A stretch of DNA of 64,000 bases, from contig NZ_JACHIR010000001.1 in the NCBI RefSeq assembly GCF_014203355.1, positions 3,722,038 to 3,786,037 of the forward strand, given 5' to 3'. Under the pieces are notes generated by a model that did not search any database, was not told the DNA's origin, and worked only from the letters and a program-made list of their open reading frames with translations. Made by a program: the position numbers and the translations under genes. Below, piece after piece: positions 43,295 through 52,434 of the stretch (the first letter of the stretch is position 1; the number at the start of each line of letters is the position of its first letter). This DNA is from Kutzneria kofuensis. GTDB taxonomy: Bacteria; Actinomycetota; Actinomycetes; Mycobacteriales; Pseudonocardiaceae.

Positions 43295-44704
43295 ATGCGG
43301 GTTCGGAAGGTGGCGTCGCTGCTGGCGGTCGCGGCGTTGTGCGTGGCCTGCAGCCCGGCGACGAAGTCGGCCGAGGACGGCGTCCAGGGCACGGCGGGTG
43401 CCCGGACCGCGGGCGATCCGTACTACCCGACCAGCGGAAACGGCGGCTACAACGCGTCGAACTACGTCGTGGCGATCACGTACGACCCGAACTCGCACCA
43501 CCTGGACGGCGACACGACGATCACGGCCAAGGCCGAGCAGTCGCTCAGCGAGTTCAGCCTCGACCTGGCCGACCTCGACGTCCGCACGGTGACGGTGGAC
43601 GGCCGGGCGGCCGACGTGGACCACAGCGACGGCAAGCTGGTGATCACGCCGGCGGAGGGCATCGCCGAGGGCAGCACCTTCACGGTCGAGGTGCAGTACG
43701 GCGGTGAGCCGAACCCGGTGAAGTCGAAGAAGCTGGGGTCGGAGGGCTGGCAGATCTCCAGCAGCGGCGGCGCGTTCGCGGCGGGCGAGCCGCATTCGGC
43801 GGCCACCTGGTACCCGGTCAACGACACGCCGACCGACAAGGCGGCGTTCCACCTGGCGGCGCGGGTGCCGGACGGCTGGAGCGTGATCTCCAACGGCCTG
43901 CCCGGCCGCAACGAGTCCAAGGACGGCTGGACGACGTTCCGGTGGGACGAGCCGGACCCGATCGCGTCCTACCTGACCACGGTCGGCATCGACCACTGGA
44001 CGATGGTCAACGGCAAGCTGACCGACGGCACGCCGGTGGTGTCGGCGTTCGCCCCGGGCACCGACGACAAGAAGGCGCTGGAGGCCCGGCTGCCGGAGAT
44101 CCTGGACTTCCTGTCGTCCAAGTTCGGCAAGTACCCGCAGGACGCCGCCGGCGGCATCTTCCTCGCCGACAAGATCGACTTTTCCTTGGAGACGCAGACC
44201 CGGCCCACCTACGCGAAGTGGACCGACCTGAGCACGATCGTGCACGAGAACGCCCACCAGTGGTGGGGCGACTCGGTGTCGGTGCGGCAGTGGAAGGACG
44301 TCTGCCTCAACGAGTGCCTGGCCAGCTACGCGCAATGGCTGTGGGCCGAGGCCAAGGAGGGCGCGAACCTCGACGACACGTACCGCAAGGCCGTGCAGAA
44401 GGGCCAGCAGGTCTTCGGCGGCAAGCTCTACGACATGGGGGCCGGCAACGAGTTCGGCGCCGTCTACAGCAAGGGCCCGATGGCCATGCACGCCCTGCGC
44501 CGCACCATTGGCGACGACGCCTTCTTCCAGGTCCTCAAGACCTGGCCGGCGCTGCACCGCGACGGCAACGCCAGCTGGCCCGAGTTCGAGTCGTACGTCA
44601 CGCAGGTCAGCGGCAAGGACCTGCGCGGCTTCTTCGACGCCTGGTTCCGCGGCACCACTCAGCCCGCCGACCAGTACCTCTGGCCGGGCAGCCTCAAGCC
44701 GTGA
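43295..44704 (+). CDS. M1-family metallopeptidase, lipoprotein
   Basis: 469 aa. The signal peptide with lipobox VAC (Cys19 region, AALCVACS) places it outside the membrane. Zinc motif HENAHQWWG (HExxH) is near residues 316-324, with the third ligand Glu 19 residues later in LNECLASYAQW. The N-terminal beta-domain (NYVVAITYDPNSHHLDGDTTITA) and SKGPMAMHALR are typical. At 469 aa it lacks the large C-terminal domain of aminopeptidase N, as in other short secreted actinobacterial M1 enzymes. Likely trims peptides outside the cell. Confidence 0.9.
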   Translation: MRVRKVASLLAVAALCVACSPATKSAEDGVQGTAGARTAGDPYYPTSGNGGYNASNYVVAITYDPNSHHLDGDTTITAKAEQSLSEFSLDLADLDVRTVTVDGRAADVDHSDGKLVITPAEGIAEGSTFTVEVQYGGEPNPVKSKKLGSEGWQISSSGGAFAAGEPHSAATWYPVNDTPTDKAAFHLAARVPDGWSVISNGLPGRNESKDGWTTFRWDEPDPIASYLTTVGIDHWTMVNGKLTDGTPVVSAFAPGTDDKKALEARLPEILDFLSSKFGKYPQDAAGGIFLADKIDFSLETQTRPTYAKWTDLSTIVHENAHQWWGDSVSVRQWKDVCLNECLASYAQWLWAEAKEGANLDDTYRKAVQKGQQVFGGKLYDMGAGNEFGAVYSKGPMAMHALRRTIGDDAFFQVLKTWPALHRDGNASWPEFESYVTQVSGKDLRGFFDAWFRGTTQPADQYLWPGSLKP

Positions 44705-45713
44705 CGAACTGGGTCAGCACGGCCTTGTGATCGCCGCCGGGCACGTCGAAGGTGGCGAACGAGTCCACGGGACAGCGCTTGTCCACCAGCACGTGGTCGA
44801 TCGGCAGCAGCGGCGGCAGGCTGCCGTCGGTGGGCCAGGTGGGCTGCAGGCCGGCGCCGGCCTGGGATGCGGCGTCGACGAAGCCGCTGACCAGCGCGGA
44901 CCGCAGCCCGGCGTGGTCGAGGGTGGCATTGAAGTCGCCGGCCAGCACCATCGGCGGCACCCCGTCGACGGGGTCGGGCAGCGCGTCCAGCTCCCGCTTC
45001 CACGTGTCGGTGGTGTTGTCGTCGGTCGGCGGCCGCACGTGTACGGACTGCACCTGGATGGCCCGACCCTGCGGCAGCGACACCTGGGCGGTCACCTGCG
45101 GAAACGTCGTCGGCACGACAACCGGCACGGCCTGCAGCGGGTACCGGGAGGCGATGCCGGAACCGACGGGCCCGTCGCCGGGCTGGAAGAGCTGGTTGGG
45201 CATCTCGGTCTGGAGCCCGGCGGCGTTCAGTGCGGCGACGGACTCCGGGGTGAGTTCCTGGAACGCCACGACGTCGACGTGCTGATCCCTGACCAGCGAG
45301 ACGACGGCAGCGGCGTTGGCCCTGCCCTGGGCCAGGTCGAGGCTGAGCACCCGGACGGCCGGACCGGTGCCGAGCGGCCGGGGCGCGGTGAACGCCCGCG
45401 GGGCGACGGCGGCGATCAGGCAGGCGGTGAAGGCCAGCGCCACCACGGCGACAGCCCACCGCCGGAACAACATGGCGAACAACACGAGCAGCGCCCCGCC
45501 GCCGGCGGCGTACGGGGTCCCGGCCAGCAACACCACCATCACGTGGTCGCCGTCGATGCCGAGCAGGCGCAGCGCGACCATGGCAATGACGGCGGCGGTC
45601 AGCAGGGAGAGCAGGAATGTCAGCGGCGCGCCGCCCACCCGCCGCCGGCCCTCGTCCAGACGGGCGGGCAGCCGGGTCGCGCGGGTTCGCACACTGCTGG
45701 CCACCCCTCCCAT
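44694..45713 (-). CDS. Membrane-anchored endonuclease/exonuclease/phosphatase-family protein
   Basis: 339 aa. About three N-terminal helices (LTFLLSLLTAAVIAMVALRLLG, VVLLAGTPYAAGGGALLVLFAML, VALAFTACLIAAV) are followed by an extracytoplasmic EEP domain: VRVLSLDLAQGRANAAAVV, DVVAFQELTPESV (Glu), SGIASRYPL, LAGDFNATLDH (metal/catalytic D and N), LLPIDHVLVDK (His). Family members act on nucleic acids, phospholipids or phosphoinositides; substrate not predictable. The 3' end overlaps the M1 gene by 11 bases. Confidence 0.85.
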   Translation of the reverse strand: MGGVASSVRTRATRLPARLDEGRRRVGGAPLTFLLSLLTAAVIAMVALRLLGIDGDHVMVVLLAGTPYAAGGGALLVLFAMLFRRWAVAVVALAFTACLIAAVAPRAFTAPRPLGTGPAVRVLSLDLAQGRANAAAVVSLVRDQHVDVVAFQELTPESVAALNAAGLQTEMPNQLFQPGDGPVGSGIASRYPLQAVPVVVPTTFPQVTAQVSLPQGRAIQVQSVHVRPPTDDNTTDTWKRELDALPDPVDGVPPMVLAGDFNATLDHAGLRSALVSGFVDAASQAGAGLQPTWPTDGSLPPLLPIDHVLVDKRCPVDSFATFDVPGGDHKAVLTQFVTA

Positions 45714-45725
45714 TGAACACGACAA

Positions 45726-45759
45726 AGGGCGGTTCCCCGGCGAACCGGAAAACCGCCCT
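45726..45759 (-). terminator. clpC terminator
   Basis: AGGGCGGTT (45726-45734) and AACCGCCCT (45751-45759) with an inner CCGG/CCGG pairing, 15 bases past the clpC stop on the minus strand. Confidence 0.7.
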
Positions 45760-45774
45760 CGTCAGCGCGTCAGC

Positions 45775-48321
45775 TCACTCGCCGTCGAACTCCTGCGCGG
45801 TGTCACCACCGTGCGCGGCCAGGCCGACCGGCGGCGCGTCCGGGATCCGCAGGGGACGGGCCTCGCCGCGGAACACGAAGTGCGCCTTGTCGTCGGAGCC
45901 GGTGCCGTCCCAGCCCTCCACGTCGCAGAGCACGATCTGGCCGGGCTGCAGCTCCCCGAACAGGATCTTCTCCGACAGCTGGTCCTCGATCTCGCGCTGG
46001 ATGGTCCGGCGCAGCGGCCGGGCGCCCAGCACCGGGTCGAAGCCCCGCTTGGCCAGCAGCTGCTTGGCCAGCGGCGTGAGCTCGAGCGACATGTCCTTGT
46101 TCTTCAGCTGGGCCTCGACCCGGGTGACCATCAGGTCGACCATCTTGATGATCTCGTCCTGGGTCAGCTGGTGGAACACGATGATGTCGTCGATGCGGTT
46201 GAGGAACTCCGGGCGGAAATGCTTCTTCAGCTCGTCGTTGACCTTGATCTTCATCCGCTCGTAGTTCGAGCCCTGCTCGCCACCACCGGAGAAGCCCAGG
46301 CCGACGGCCTTGGAGATGTCCTGCGTGCCCAGGTTGGAGGTGAAGATGATCACGGTGTTCTTGAAGTCCACCGTGCGACCCTGACCGTCGGTCAGGCGGC
46401 CGTCCTCCAGCACCTGCAGCAGCGTGTTGTACACCTCCTGGTGCGCCTTCTCGATCTCGTCGAACAGCACCACCGAGAACGGCTTGCGGCGCACCTTCTC
46501 GGTGAGCTGGCCGCCCTCCTCGTAGCCCACGTAGCCGGGAGGCGCACCGAAGAGACGGGACGCCGTGTACCGGTCGTGGAACTCGCCCATGTCGATCTGG
46601 ATGAGCGCGTCGTCGTCGCCGAACAGGAAGTTGGCCAGCGCCTTGGACAGCTCGGTCTTACCGACACCGGACGGGCCGGCGAAGATGAACGAGCCGGACG
46701 GGCGCTTGGGGTCCTTCAGACCGGCCCTGGTGCGGCGGATCGCCTTGGAGACGGCCTTGACGGCCTCCTCCTGACCGATGATCCGCTTGTGCACCTCCTC
46801 CTCCATGCGGAGCAGGCGGGTGGTCTCCTCCTCGGTGAGCTTGAAGACGGGGATGCCGGTCCAGTTGGCCAGCACCTCGGCGATCTGCTCGTCGTCGACC
46901 TCGGCGACGACGTCGAGGTCGCCGTCCTTCCACTGCTTCTCACGCTCGGCCTTCTGCGCGAGCAGCTGCTTCTCCTGGTCCCGGAGCTTGGCCGCGCGCT
47001 CGAAGTCCTGCGCGTCGATCGCGGACTCCTTGTCCCGGCGCACGTCGGCGATCTTCTCGTCGAACTCGCGCAGGTCCGGCGGCGCGGTCATCCGGCGGAT
47101 GCGCATCCGGGCGCCGGCCTCGTCGATCAGGTCGATCGCCTTGTCCGGCAGGAACCGGTCGTTGATGTACCGGTCGGCCAGCGTCGCGGCGGCGACCAGC
47201 GCCGAGTCGGTGATGGAGACGCGGTGGTGCGCCTCGTACCGGTCGCGCAGACCCTTGAGAATCTCGATGGTCTGCTCCAGCGTCGGCTCGCCGACCTGGA
47301 TCGGCTGGAACCGGCGCTCCAGGGCGGGGTCCTTCTCGACGTACTTGCGGTACTCGTCGAGCGTGGTCGCACCGATGGTCTGGAGCTCGCCGCGGGCCAG
47401 CATCGGCTTGAGGATGCTGGCGGCGTCGATCGCACCCTCGGCGGCGCCCGCGCCGACCAGGGTGTGGATCTCGTCGATGAACAGGATGATGTCGCCGCGG
47501 GTGCGGATCTCCTTGAGCACCTTCTTCAGGCGCTCCTCGAAGTCACCGCGGTAGCGGGAACCGGCGACCAGCGAGCCCAGGTCGAGCGTGTAGAGCTGCT
47601 TGTCCTTGAGCGTCTCGGGCACCTCGCCCTTGACGATCATCTGGGCAAGGCCCTCGACGACGGCGGTCTTGCCGACGCCCGGCTCGCCGATGAGCACCGG
47701 GTTGTTCTTGGTCCGGCGCGAGAGCACCTGCATGACCCGCTCGATCTCCTTGGCCCGGCCGATGACCGGGTCCACCTTGCCCTCGCGGGCAAGCGCGGTG
47801 AGATTGCGGCCGAACTGGTCCAGCACGAGCGAGGAGGACGGAGTGCCCTCGCCGCGGCCGCCGGCCTCGGCCGGCTCCTTGCCCTGGTAGCCGGACAGCA
47901 GCTGGAGCACCTGCTGGCGGACACGGTTGAGGTCCGCGCCCAGCTTGACCAGGACCTGGGCGGCCACGCCCTCGCCCTCGCGGATCAGCCCGAGCAGGAT
48001 GTGCTCGGTGCCGATGTAGTTGTGGCCGAGCTGCAGCGCCTCGCGCAGCGACAGCTCCAGCACCTTCTTGGCCCGGGGCGTGAACGGGATGTGCCCGCTC
48101 GGCGCCTGCTGACCCTGACCGATGATCTCTTCCACCTGCTGGCGCACGCCCTCGAGGGCAATGCCCAGCGACTCCAGCGCCTTGGCGGCGACACCCTCAC
48201 CCTCGTGGATCAGACCCAGGAGGATGTGCTCGGTGCCGATGTAGTTGTGGTTGAGCATCCTGGCCTCTTCCTGAGCCAGGACGACCACCCGCCTCGCGCG
48301 GTCGGTGAACCTCTCGAACAT
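45775..48321 (-). CDS. clpC: ClpC ATPase, chaperone subunit of the Clp protease
   Basis: 848-aa AAA+ unfoldase feeding ClpP. Two Clp-N repeats ([21 protein letters not shown] and [21 protein letters not shown]) come first. AAA-1 has Walker A GEPGVGKT near 210. The middle domain carries a UVR-like motif ([15 protein letters not shown]), and AAA-2 has GPSGVGKT near 555. [13 protein letters not shown] and the ClpP-contacting VGLGFSG (IGF-loop equivalent) are present. ATG 48321 has AGGGAG upstream. Essential in mycobacteria. It is not adjacent to lsr2, unlike in Mycobacterium, because a transporter block lies between. Confidence 0.97.
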   Translation of the reverse strand: MFERFTDRARRVVVLAQEEARMLNHNYIGTEHILLGLIHEGEGVAAKALESLGIALEGVRQQVEEIIGQGQQAPSGHIPFTPRAKKVLELSLREALQLGHNYIGTEHILLGLIREGEGVAAQVLVKLGADLNRVRQQVLQLLSGYQGKEPAEAGGRGEGTPSSSLVLDQFGRNLTALAREGKVDPVIGRAKEIERVMQVLSRRTKNNPVLIGEPGVGKTAVVEGLAQMIVKGEVPETLKDKQLYTLDLGSLVAGSRYRGDFEERLKKVLKEIRTRGDIILFIDEIHTLVGAGAAEGAIDAASILKPMLARGELQTIGATTLDEYRKYVEKDPALERRFQPIQVGEPTLEQTIEILKGLRDRYEAHHRVSITDSALVAAATLADRYINDRFLPDKAIDLIDEAGARMRIRRMTAPPDLREFDEKIADVRRDKESAIDAQDFERAAKLRDQEKQLLAQKAEREKQWKDGDLDVVAEVDDEQIAEVLANWTGIPVFKLTEEETTRLLRMEEEVHKRIIGQEEAVKAVSKAIRRTRAGLKDPKRPSGSFIFAGPSGVGKTELSKALANFLFGDDDALIQIDMGEFHDRYTASRLFGAPPGYVGYEEGGQLTEKVRRKPFSVVLFDEIEKAHQEVYNTLLQVLEDGRLTDGQGRTVDFKNTVIIFTSNLGTQDISKAVGLGFSGGGEQGSNYERMKIKVNDELKKHFRPEFLNRIDDIIVFHQLTQDEIIKMVDLMVTRVEAQLKNKDMSLELTPLAKQLLAKRGFDPVLGARPLRRTIQREIEDQLSEKILFGELQPGQIVLCDVEGWDGTGSDDKAHFVFRGEARPLRIPDAPPVGLAAHGGDTAQEFDGE

Positions 48322-48505
48322 ATGCACTCCCTGACAGCTGCGTCGGCGGTCCTCCACCCACCCATGACCTCGCCGGTGGGGTCAGCACCTGGGGTCCACT
48401 GTAGTAGGCGGACCCGTCGCTCTCAGTGCCGCTCGCAGCCGCAGACCCCGCGAGCGCCCTGACGCTTGGCACAACGTGGGTTCTGACAGGGAGATTCCCA
48501 CTGTC

Positions 48506-48516
48506 CGCTGAGCGCG
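48506..48516 (-). promoter_or_regulatory. Weak ClgR-like site upstream of clpC
   Basis: CGCTGAGCGCG matches 10 of 11 core positions of the actinobacterial ClgR box (CGCYNANRGCG, recalled from memory), but its flanks do not fit well. It lies ~185 bases upstream of clpC in the 258-base gap to the MarR gene. Confidence 0.25.
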
Positions 48517-48579
48517 AACAAGCCACCATCAGCTGACATTCACTGTGAGCGGGGTCACCAAAAGGGTGAAATCTCCCCG

Positions 48580-48963
48580 CTACGCCAGATTGGCGGCGAG
48601 CACCGAGCGGTGCGTCGGGGCCGCGGCGGCGTGCCGGGCCCGACCCTCCTCCGTCAACTCGACGTAGATGCCGCGACGGTCGTCGGCGCACAGCGCGCGA
48701 GTGACGAGGCCGTCGGCCTCCAGCCGGGCGACGACCCGGGACAGCGCGCTCTGGCTGAGCTGGACGCTCTTGCCGAGCTCCTGCATCCGCAGCGCCGGCT
48801 TGTCGCAGCAGCTCTCCGTGAGCTGGTCGAGCACCTCGAACTCGCTGGCCCCGAGGCCGTGACCCTCGCGCAGCTCACGGTCCAGCGCACACCACGTCGC
48901 GTGGTAGCGCCCCAGCAACCCGCGCCAGGCGTCGACGAGCTCGTTCTCGGTCACGCCCCGCAT
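48580..48963 (-). CDS. MarR-family transcriptional regulator
   Basis: 127 aa. Winged-helix core: GLGASEFEVLDQLTESCCDKPALRMQELGKSVQLSQSALSRVVARLEADGLVTRALCADDRRGIYVELTEEG, with the DxRxxxV wing (DDRRGIYV). ATG 48963 has GGTGGGG 6 bases upstream; 48966 and 48954 are alternatives. Divergent from an MFS exporter with palindromes in between, so it probably represses that gene and itself. ESCC holds paired Cys that could sense oxidants or metals (inference). Confidence 0.88.
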   Translation of the reverse strand: MRGVTENELVDAWRGLLGRYHATWCALDRELREGHGLGASEFEVLDQLTESCCDKPALRMQELGKSVQLSQSALSRVVARLEADGLVTRALCADDRRGIYVELTEEGRARHAAAAPTHRSVLAANLA

Positions 48964-49014
48964 CATAGTCCCCACCGTCATAAAATTCCAACGCATTAAA
49001 TCCGCTTGCATTAG

Positions 49015-49026
49015 ATGCAGCTGCAT
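49015..49026 (+). promoter_or_regulatory. Palindrome ATGCAGCTGCAT between MarR and MFS genes
   Basis: Perfect 12-base palindrome 15 bases before the MFS start. It lies within a stretch that also repeats GCATTA twice (near 48992 and 49008), forming TTGCATTAGATGCA. Fits a MarR dimer site covering both divergent promoters. Confidence 0.5.
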
Positions 49027-49041
49027 GTAGTCTTGGCCCTC

Positions 49042-50511
49042 GTGACCACAACGGCAACACCCGTCCTGTCCGCCCAGCCCGGCACGCGCTGGCCCGCGAG
49101 CCTGTGGGCGGCGTTGATGCTGCTGTGCGGCGTGCTGTTCCTGGACGGCCTCGACGTCTCCATGGTCGGCGTCGCGCTGCCCTCGATCGGTTCCGAGCTG
49201 CACATGTCCACCTCGTCGCTGCAGTGGGTGATCAGCGGCTACGTGCTCGGCTACGGCGGCTTCCTGCTGCTCGGCGGCCGCACCGCCGACCTGCTCGGCC
49301 GCCGCCGCGTGCTGCTGGTCGCGCTGGGCGTGTTTGCGGCCGCCTCGCTGCTCGGCGGCCTGGTGGACGACCCGACCCTGCTGATCGCCGCCCGCTTCGT
49401 GAAGGGCGCCGCCGCCGCGTTCACCGCGCCGGCCGGCCTGTCGATCATCACCACCACGTTCCCCGAGGGCCCGTCCCGCAACCGGGCCCTGTCCATCTAC
49501 ACGGCGTTCGGCGCCAGCGGCTTCTCCTCCGGCCTGATCCTCGGCGGCCTGATGACCGAGGTCGGCTGGCGTTGGACCTTCCTGATGCCGGCCCCGATCG
49601 CCGTCCTGGTGCTGCTCCTGGGCATCAAGCTCATCCCCGACCACGGCCGCCCCGACGGCCCGCGCCAGGGCTACGACGTGCTGGGCGCCGCCACCAGCAC
49701 GCTCGCGCTGCTGCTGCTCGTCTACACGGTCGTCTCCGCGTCCTCGGTGGGCTGGGCCTCGCCGATCACGCTCGGCTCCTTCGCGGTGGTGCTCGCCCTG
49801 GCGGTCGCCTTCGTGATGATCGAGCGCCGGGTCGCGCACCCGCTGCTGCGGCTGGGCATCCTGCGCAACAAGAACGTGCTCGCCGCCGACCTGACCGCGA
49901 TGGCCGTCTTCGGCTCGTACGCCGGCTTCCAGTTCATCGGCACCATCTACATGCAGTCGCTGCTGCACTGGTCGCCGCTGAGCATGGCGCTGGCCTTCCT
50001 GCCGGCCGGTCTGATCGTCGCCTTCGGCGGGCCGCGCACCGGGGCCCTGGTCAACCGCTTCGGCGCCGGCCGGGTGATCGCCCTCGGCCTGGCGGCGTTC
50101 GTCGTGGCGTACGGGCTGTTCCTGCAGATCGACGCCAACCCGAACTACGCGCTGGCCATCCTGCCCAGCATGGTGCTGCTCGGACTGGGCTTCGCACTGT
50201 CGTTCCCGGCGCTGAACATCCAGGCCACCACTGGCGTCTCCGACGACGAGCAGGGCCTGGCCTCCGGCCTGGTGCAGACGTCCTTCCAGGTCGGCGGGGC
50301 CATCGCGCTGGCCGTGGTGACGGCGGTGCTCAACGCCGCGACGCCGCGGACCACCGCTGAGGTGATCGCCAGCTACCACCCGGCACTGGCGGTGGTGACC
50401 GGCGTCGCGCTGCTCGGCCTCATCGCCACCGTGACGATCAGCGGACTGCGCAAGCCCAAGGAGGACACGGCGGTCGAGCCGGCCCCCGAGCCGGAGCTCG
50501 CCCAGGTCTGA
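49042..50511 (+). CDS. MFS drug/metabolite exporter (DHA2, 14-helix type)
   Basis: 489 aa, ~14 membrane helices. Motif A is GGRTADLLGRRRVLLVALG, motif C-like are GASGFSSGLILGGLM, and motif D1 is LDGLDVSMVGVALPSIGSEL. The 5' region lacks a normal ribosome site at GTG 49042, and an in-frame ATG at 49015 falls inside the palindrome, so translation may be leaderless. Probably proton-driven efflux controlled by the adjacent MarR. Substrate unknown. Confidence 0.88.
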   Translation: MTTTATPVLSAQPGTRWPASLWAALMLLCGVLFLDGLDVSMVGVALPSIGSELHMSTSSLQWVISGYVLGYGGFLLLGGRTADLLGRRRVLLVALGVFAAASLLGGLVDDPTLLIAARFVKGAAAAFTAPAGLSIITTTFPEGPSRNRALSIYTAFGASGFSSGLILGGLMTEVGWRWTFLMPAPIAVLVLLLGIKLIPDHGRPDGPRQGYDVLGAATSTLALLLLVYTVVSASSVGWASPITLGSFAVVLALAVAFVMIERRVAHPLLRLGILRNKNVLAADLTAMAVFGSYAGFQFIGTIYMQSLLHWSPLSMALAFLPAGLIVAFGGPRTGALVNRFGAGRVIALGLAAFVVAYGLFLQIDANPNYALAILPSMVLLGLGFALSFPALNIQATTGVSDDEQGLASGLVQTSFQVGGAIALAVVTAVLNAATPRTTAEVIASYHPALAVVTGVALLGLIATVTISGLRKPKEDTAVEPAPEPELAQV

Positions 50512-50553
50512 TCACCCGGCTCGTCGGTTGGTCGAGGGGAGTCGACGAGCCAG

Positions 50554-50583
50554 CGGCCCACGTCCCGTCCGGGGCGTGGGCCG
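50554..50583. terminator. Terminator between MFS and siderophore ABC genes
   Basis: CGGCCCACG (50554-50562) and CGTGGGCCG (50575-50583), 9 bp, between convergent genes ending at 50511 and 50588. Confidence 0.7.
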
Positions 50584-50587
50584 TTCC

Positions 50588-51382
50588 CTATTTCCGGTGC
50601 CTCGTGCCGACCGGGACGACCAGCGGCGTGCCGGCCACGGGGTCGTCGATGACCTTGGCCTCCAGCTCGAAGACCTCGCGCAGCAGCTCCTCGGTCAGCA
50701 CCTCGTGCGGCCGGCCCTGGGCGACGACCTTGCCGGCGCGCAGCGCGACCAGCCGGTCGGCGTAACGGGCGGCGAGGTTGAGGTCGTGCAGAACCATCAC
50801 CACGGTCCGGCCGAGCTCACTGTGCAGGCGCTGCACCAGGTCCAGGACGTCGACCTGGTGGGCCAGGTCGAGGTACGTCGTCGGCTCGTCGAGCAACAGC
50901 AGCTCGGTGCCCTGGGCCAGCGCCATCGAGATCCACGCCCGCTGCCGCTGGCCGCCGGAGAGCTGGTCGAGGGTCCGGTCGGCGAGGTCGGTCATGCCGG
51001 TCATGGCCAACGCCTCGTCGATGGCGGCGTGGTCGTCGGACGACCACTGCCGGTACCAGGCCTGGTGCGGATGCCGGCCACGCGCGACGAGGTCGGCGAC
51101 GGTCAGGCCCTCGGGGGCCTGCGGCGACTGCGGGAGCACGCCGAGCAGCTTCGCGACCTCCTTGGTCGGCATCTTGTCGATCCGCTTGCCGTCCAGCAGC
51201 ACCTGCCCACCACGCGGCGCGAGCAGCCGGCCCATCGCGCGCAGCAGGGTGGACTTGCCGCAGCCGTTGGGGCCGATCACGGCGGTCACGGTGCCGCCGA
51301 CGACGTCCAGGTCGAGGCCGTCGACGACAAGCGAGTCGCCGTAGCCCAGCCGAAGCGACTCGGCCCGCAGTCGCGGCGTCAC
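50588..51382 (-). CDS. Iron-siderophore ABC transporter ATP-binding protein (FepC type)
   Basis: 264 aa. Walker A is GPNGCGKST, followed by GVLPQSPQAPEGLTVADLVARGRHPH, signature LSGGQRQRAWISMALAQ, LLLDEPTTYLDLAHQ (the TTYLD-form Walker B/D-loop typical of FepC/FhuC) and LHDLN. The GTG start overlaps the stop of the upstream permease (GTGA). Last gene of an iron-uptake operon without its own binding protein. Confidence 0.92.
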   Translation of the reverse strand: MTPRLRAESLRLGYGDSLVVDGLDLDVVGGTVTAVIGPNGCGKSTLLRAMGRLLAPRGGQVLLDGKRIDKMPTKEVAKLLGVLPQSPQAPEGLTVADLVARGRHPHQAWYRQWSSDDHAAIDEALAMTGMTDLADRTLDQLSGGQRQRAWISMALAQGTELLLLDEPTTYLDLAHQVDVLDLVQRLHSELGRTVVMVLHDLNLAARYADRLVALRAGKVVAQGRPHEVLTEELLREVFELEAKVIDDPVAGTPLVVPVGTRHRK

Positions 51383-52434
51383 GCCCGCACCTCCCGGCGC
51401 TTCCGAATGATCAGGAACATCAGGTAGGGCGCGCCGAGCACGGCCGTGACGACGCCGACCGGCAGCTCGATGCCGAAGGCGGTCCGCGCGATCAGGTCGG
51501 AGACGCTGACGAGCAGCGCGCCCAGAACCGCCGACGCCACCAGCGGCGGCCGGGCCGTGCCGGCGAGCCGCTGGGCGATCTGCGGCGTGGCCAGCGCGAC
51601 GAAGAACACCGGGCCCGCCGCGGCGGTCGCGACGGCGGCCAGGACGACCGCGATCAGGATCAACACGAACCGGCTCAGCTCCACGCGGGTGCCGAGGTTG
51701 CGAACGGTGTCGTCGTCGAACTGGAGTGCCCCGAGCACGTGCGCGCCGACCAGCGACAGCGGCAGGAACACGGCCAGCGCGATGGCCACCGGCACCAGGT
51801 CGGCCCAGCTGCGGCCGTTCAGGCTGCCGGTGATCCACACCAGCGCCTGGCCGGCCTGGGTCACGTCCCCGATGGTGAGCAGCCAGTACGTGAGGTTGAG
51901 CATGAACGCCTGCACGCCGATGCCGACCAGGACCAGTCGGTAGCCGTCCACGCCGCGCCGCCACGCCAGCACGTACACCAGCGCGGCCGACAGCAGGCCG
52001 CCGATCAGCGCCGCCACCGGCAGGCCGATCCCGGCGATGACGCCGGCCACGCTGCCGTAACTGCTGGCCAGCACGATCACGCCGACCGCGCCGGCGGAGG
52101 CCCCCGGCGTGACGCCGAGGACGTCCGGGCTGGCCAGCGGATTGCGGGAGATCGCCTGTGTGATCGCGCCGGACACGCCGAACGCGGCGCCGATCAGCAG
52201 GCCGGTCAGCGTCCGCAGCAGCCGCAGGTCGAAGACGATGTACTGCTCGGCCGCGTCACCGCCGCCGACCAGCACGCGCAGCACGTCGCCGACGGACATC
52301 GGGAAGTCGCCGATCCGGATGTTCAGCGCCACCACCAGCACCGTCAGCGCCAAGGCGGCCAGCGGCACCACCAGCGGCCGCAGCCGGAACCGCAGCCCGA
52401 CCGGACCGATCCGCAGGCCCTGCAGTGCCGTCAC
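51379..52434 (-). CDS. Iron-siderophore ABC transporter permease (FecCD family, second)
   Basis: 351 aa, about nine helices. Hallmarks are RLLRTLTGLLIGAAFGVSGAITQAISRNPLASPDVLGVTPGASAGAV and GPVFFVALATPQIAQRL. The GTG start overlaps the first permease's stop (GTGA). Forms the heterodimeric channel with the product of the gene at 52431-53444. Confidence 0.92.
   Translation of the reverse strand: MTALQGLRIGPVGLRFRLRPLVVPLAALALTVLVVALNIRIGDFPMSVGDVLRVLVGGGDAAEQYIVFDLRLLRTLTGLLIGAAFGVSGAITQAISRNPLASPDVLGVTPGASAGAVGVIVLASSYGSVAGVIAGIGLPVAALIGGLLSAALVYVLAWRRGVDGYRLVLVGIGVQAFMLNLTYWLLTIGDVTQAGQALVWITGSLNGRSWADLVPVAIALAVFLPLSLVGAHVLGALQFDDDTVRNLGTRVELSRFVLILIAVVLAAVATAAAGPVFFVALATPQIAQRLAGTARPPLVASAVLGALLVSVSDLIARTAFGIELPVGVVTAVLGAPYLMFLIIRKRREVRA

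Noticed and set aside
48580-50379. A 599-codon minus-strand frame running from the MFS gene into MarR
   Set aside because: Only the last ~127 codons have MarR homology. The rest is antisense to MFS with Arg/Gln/His-rich composition.
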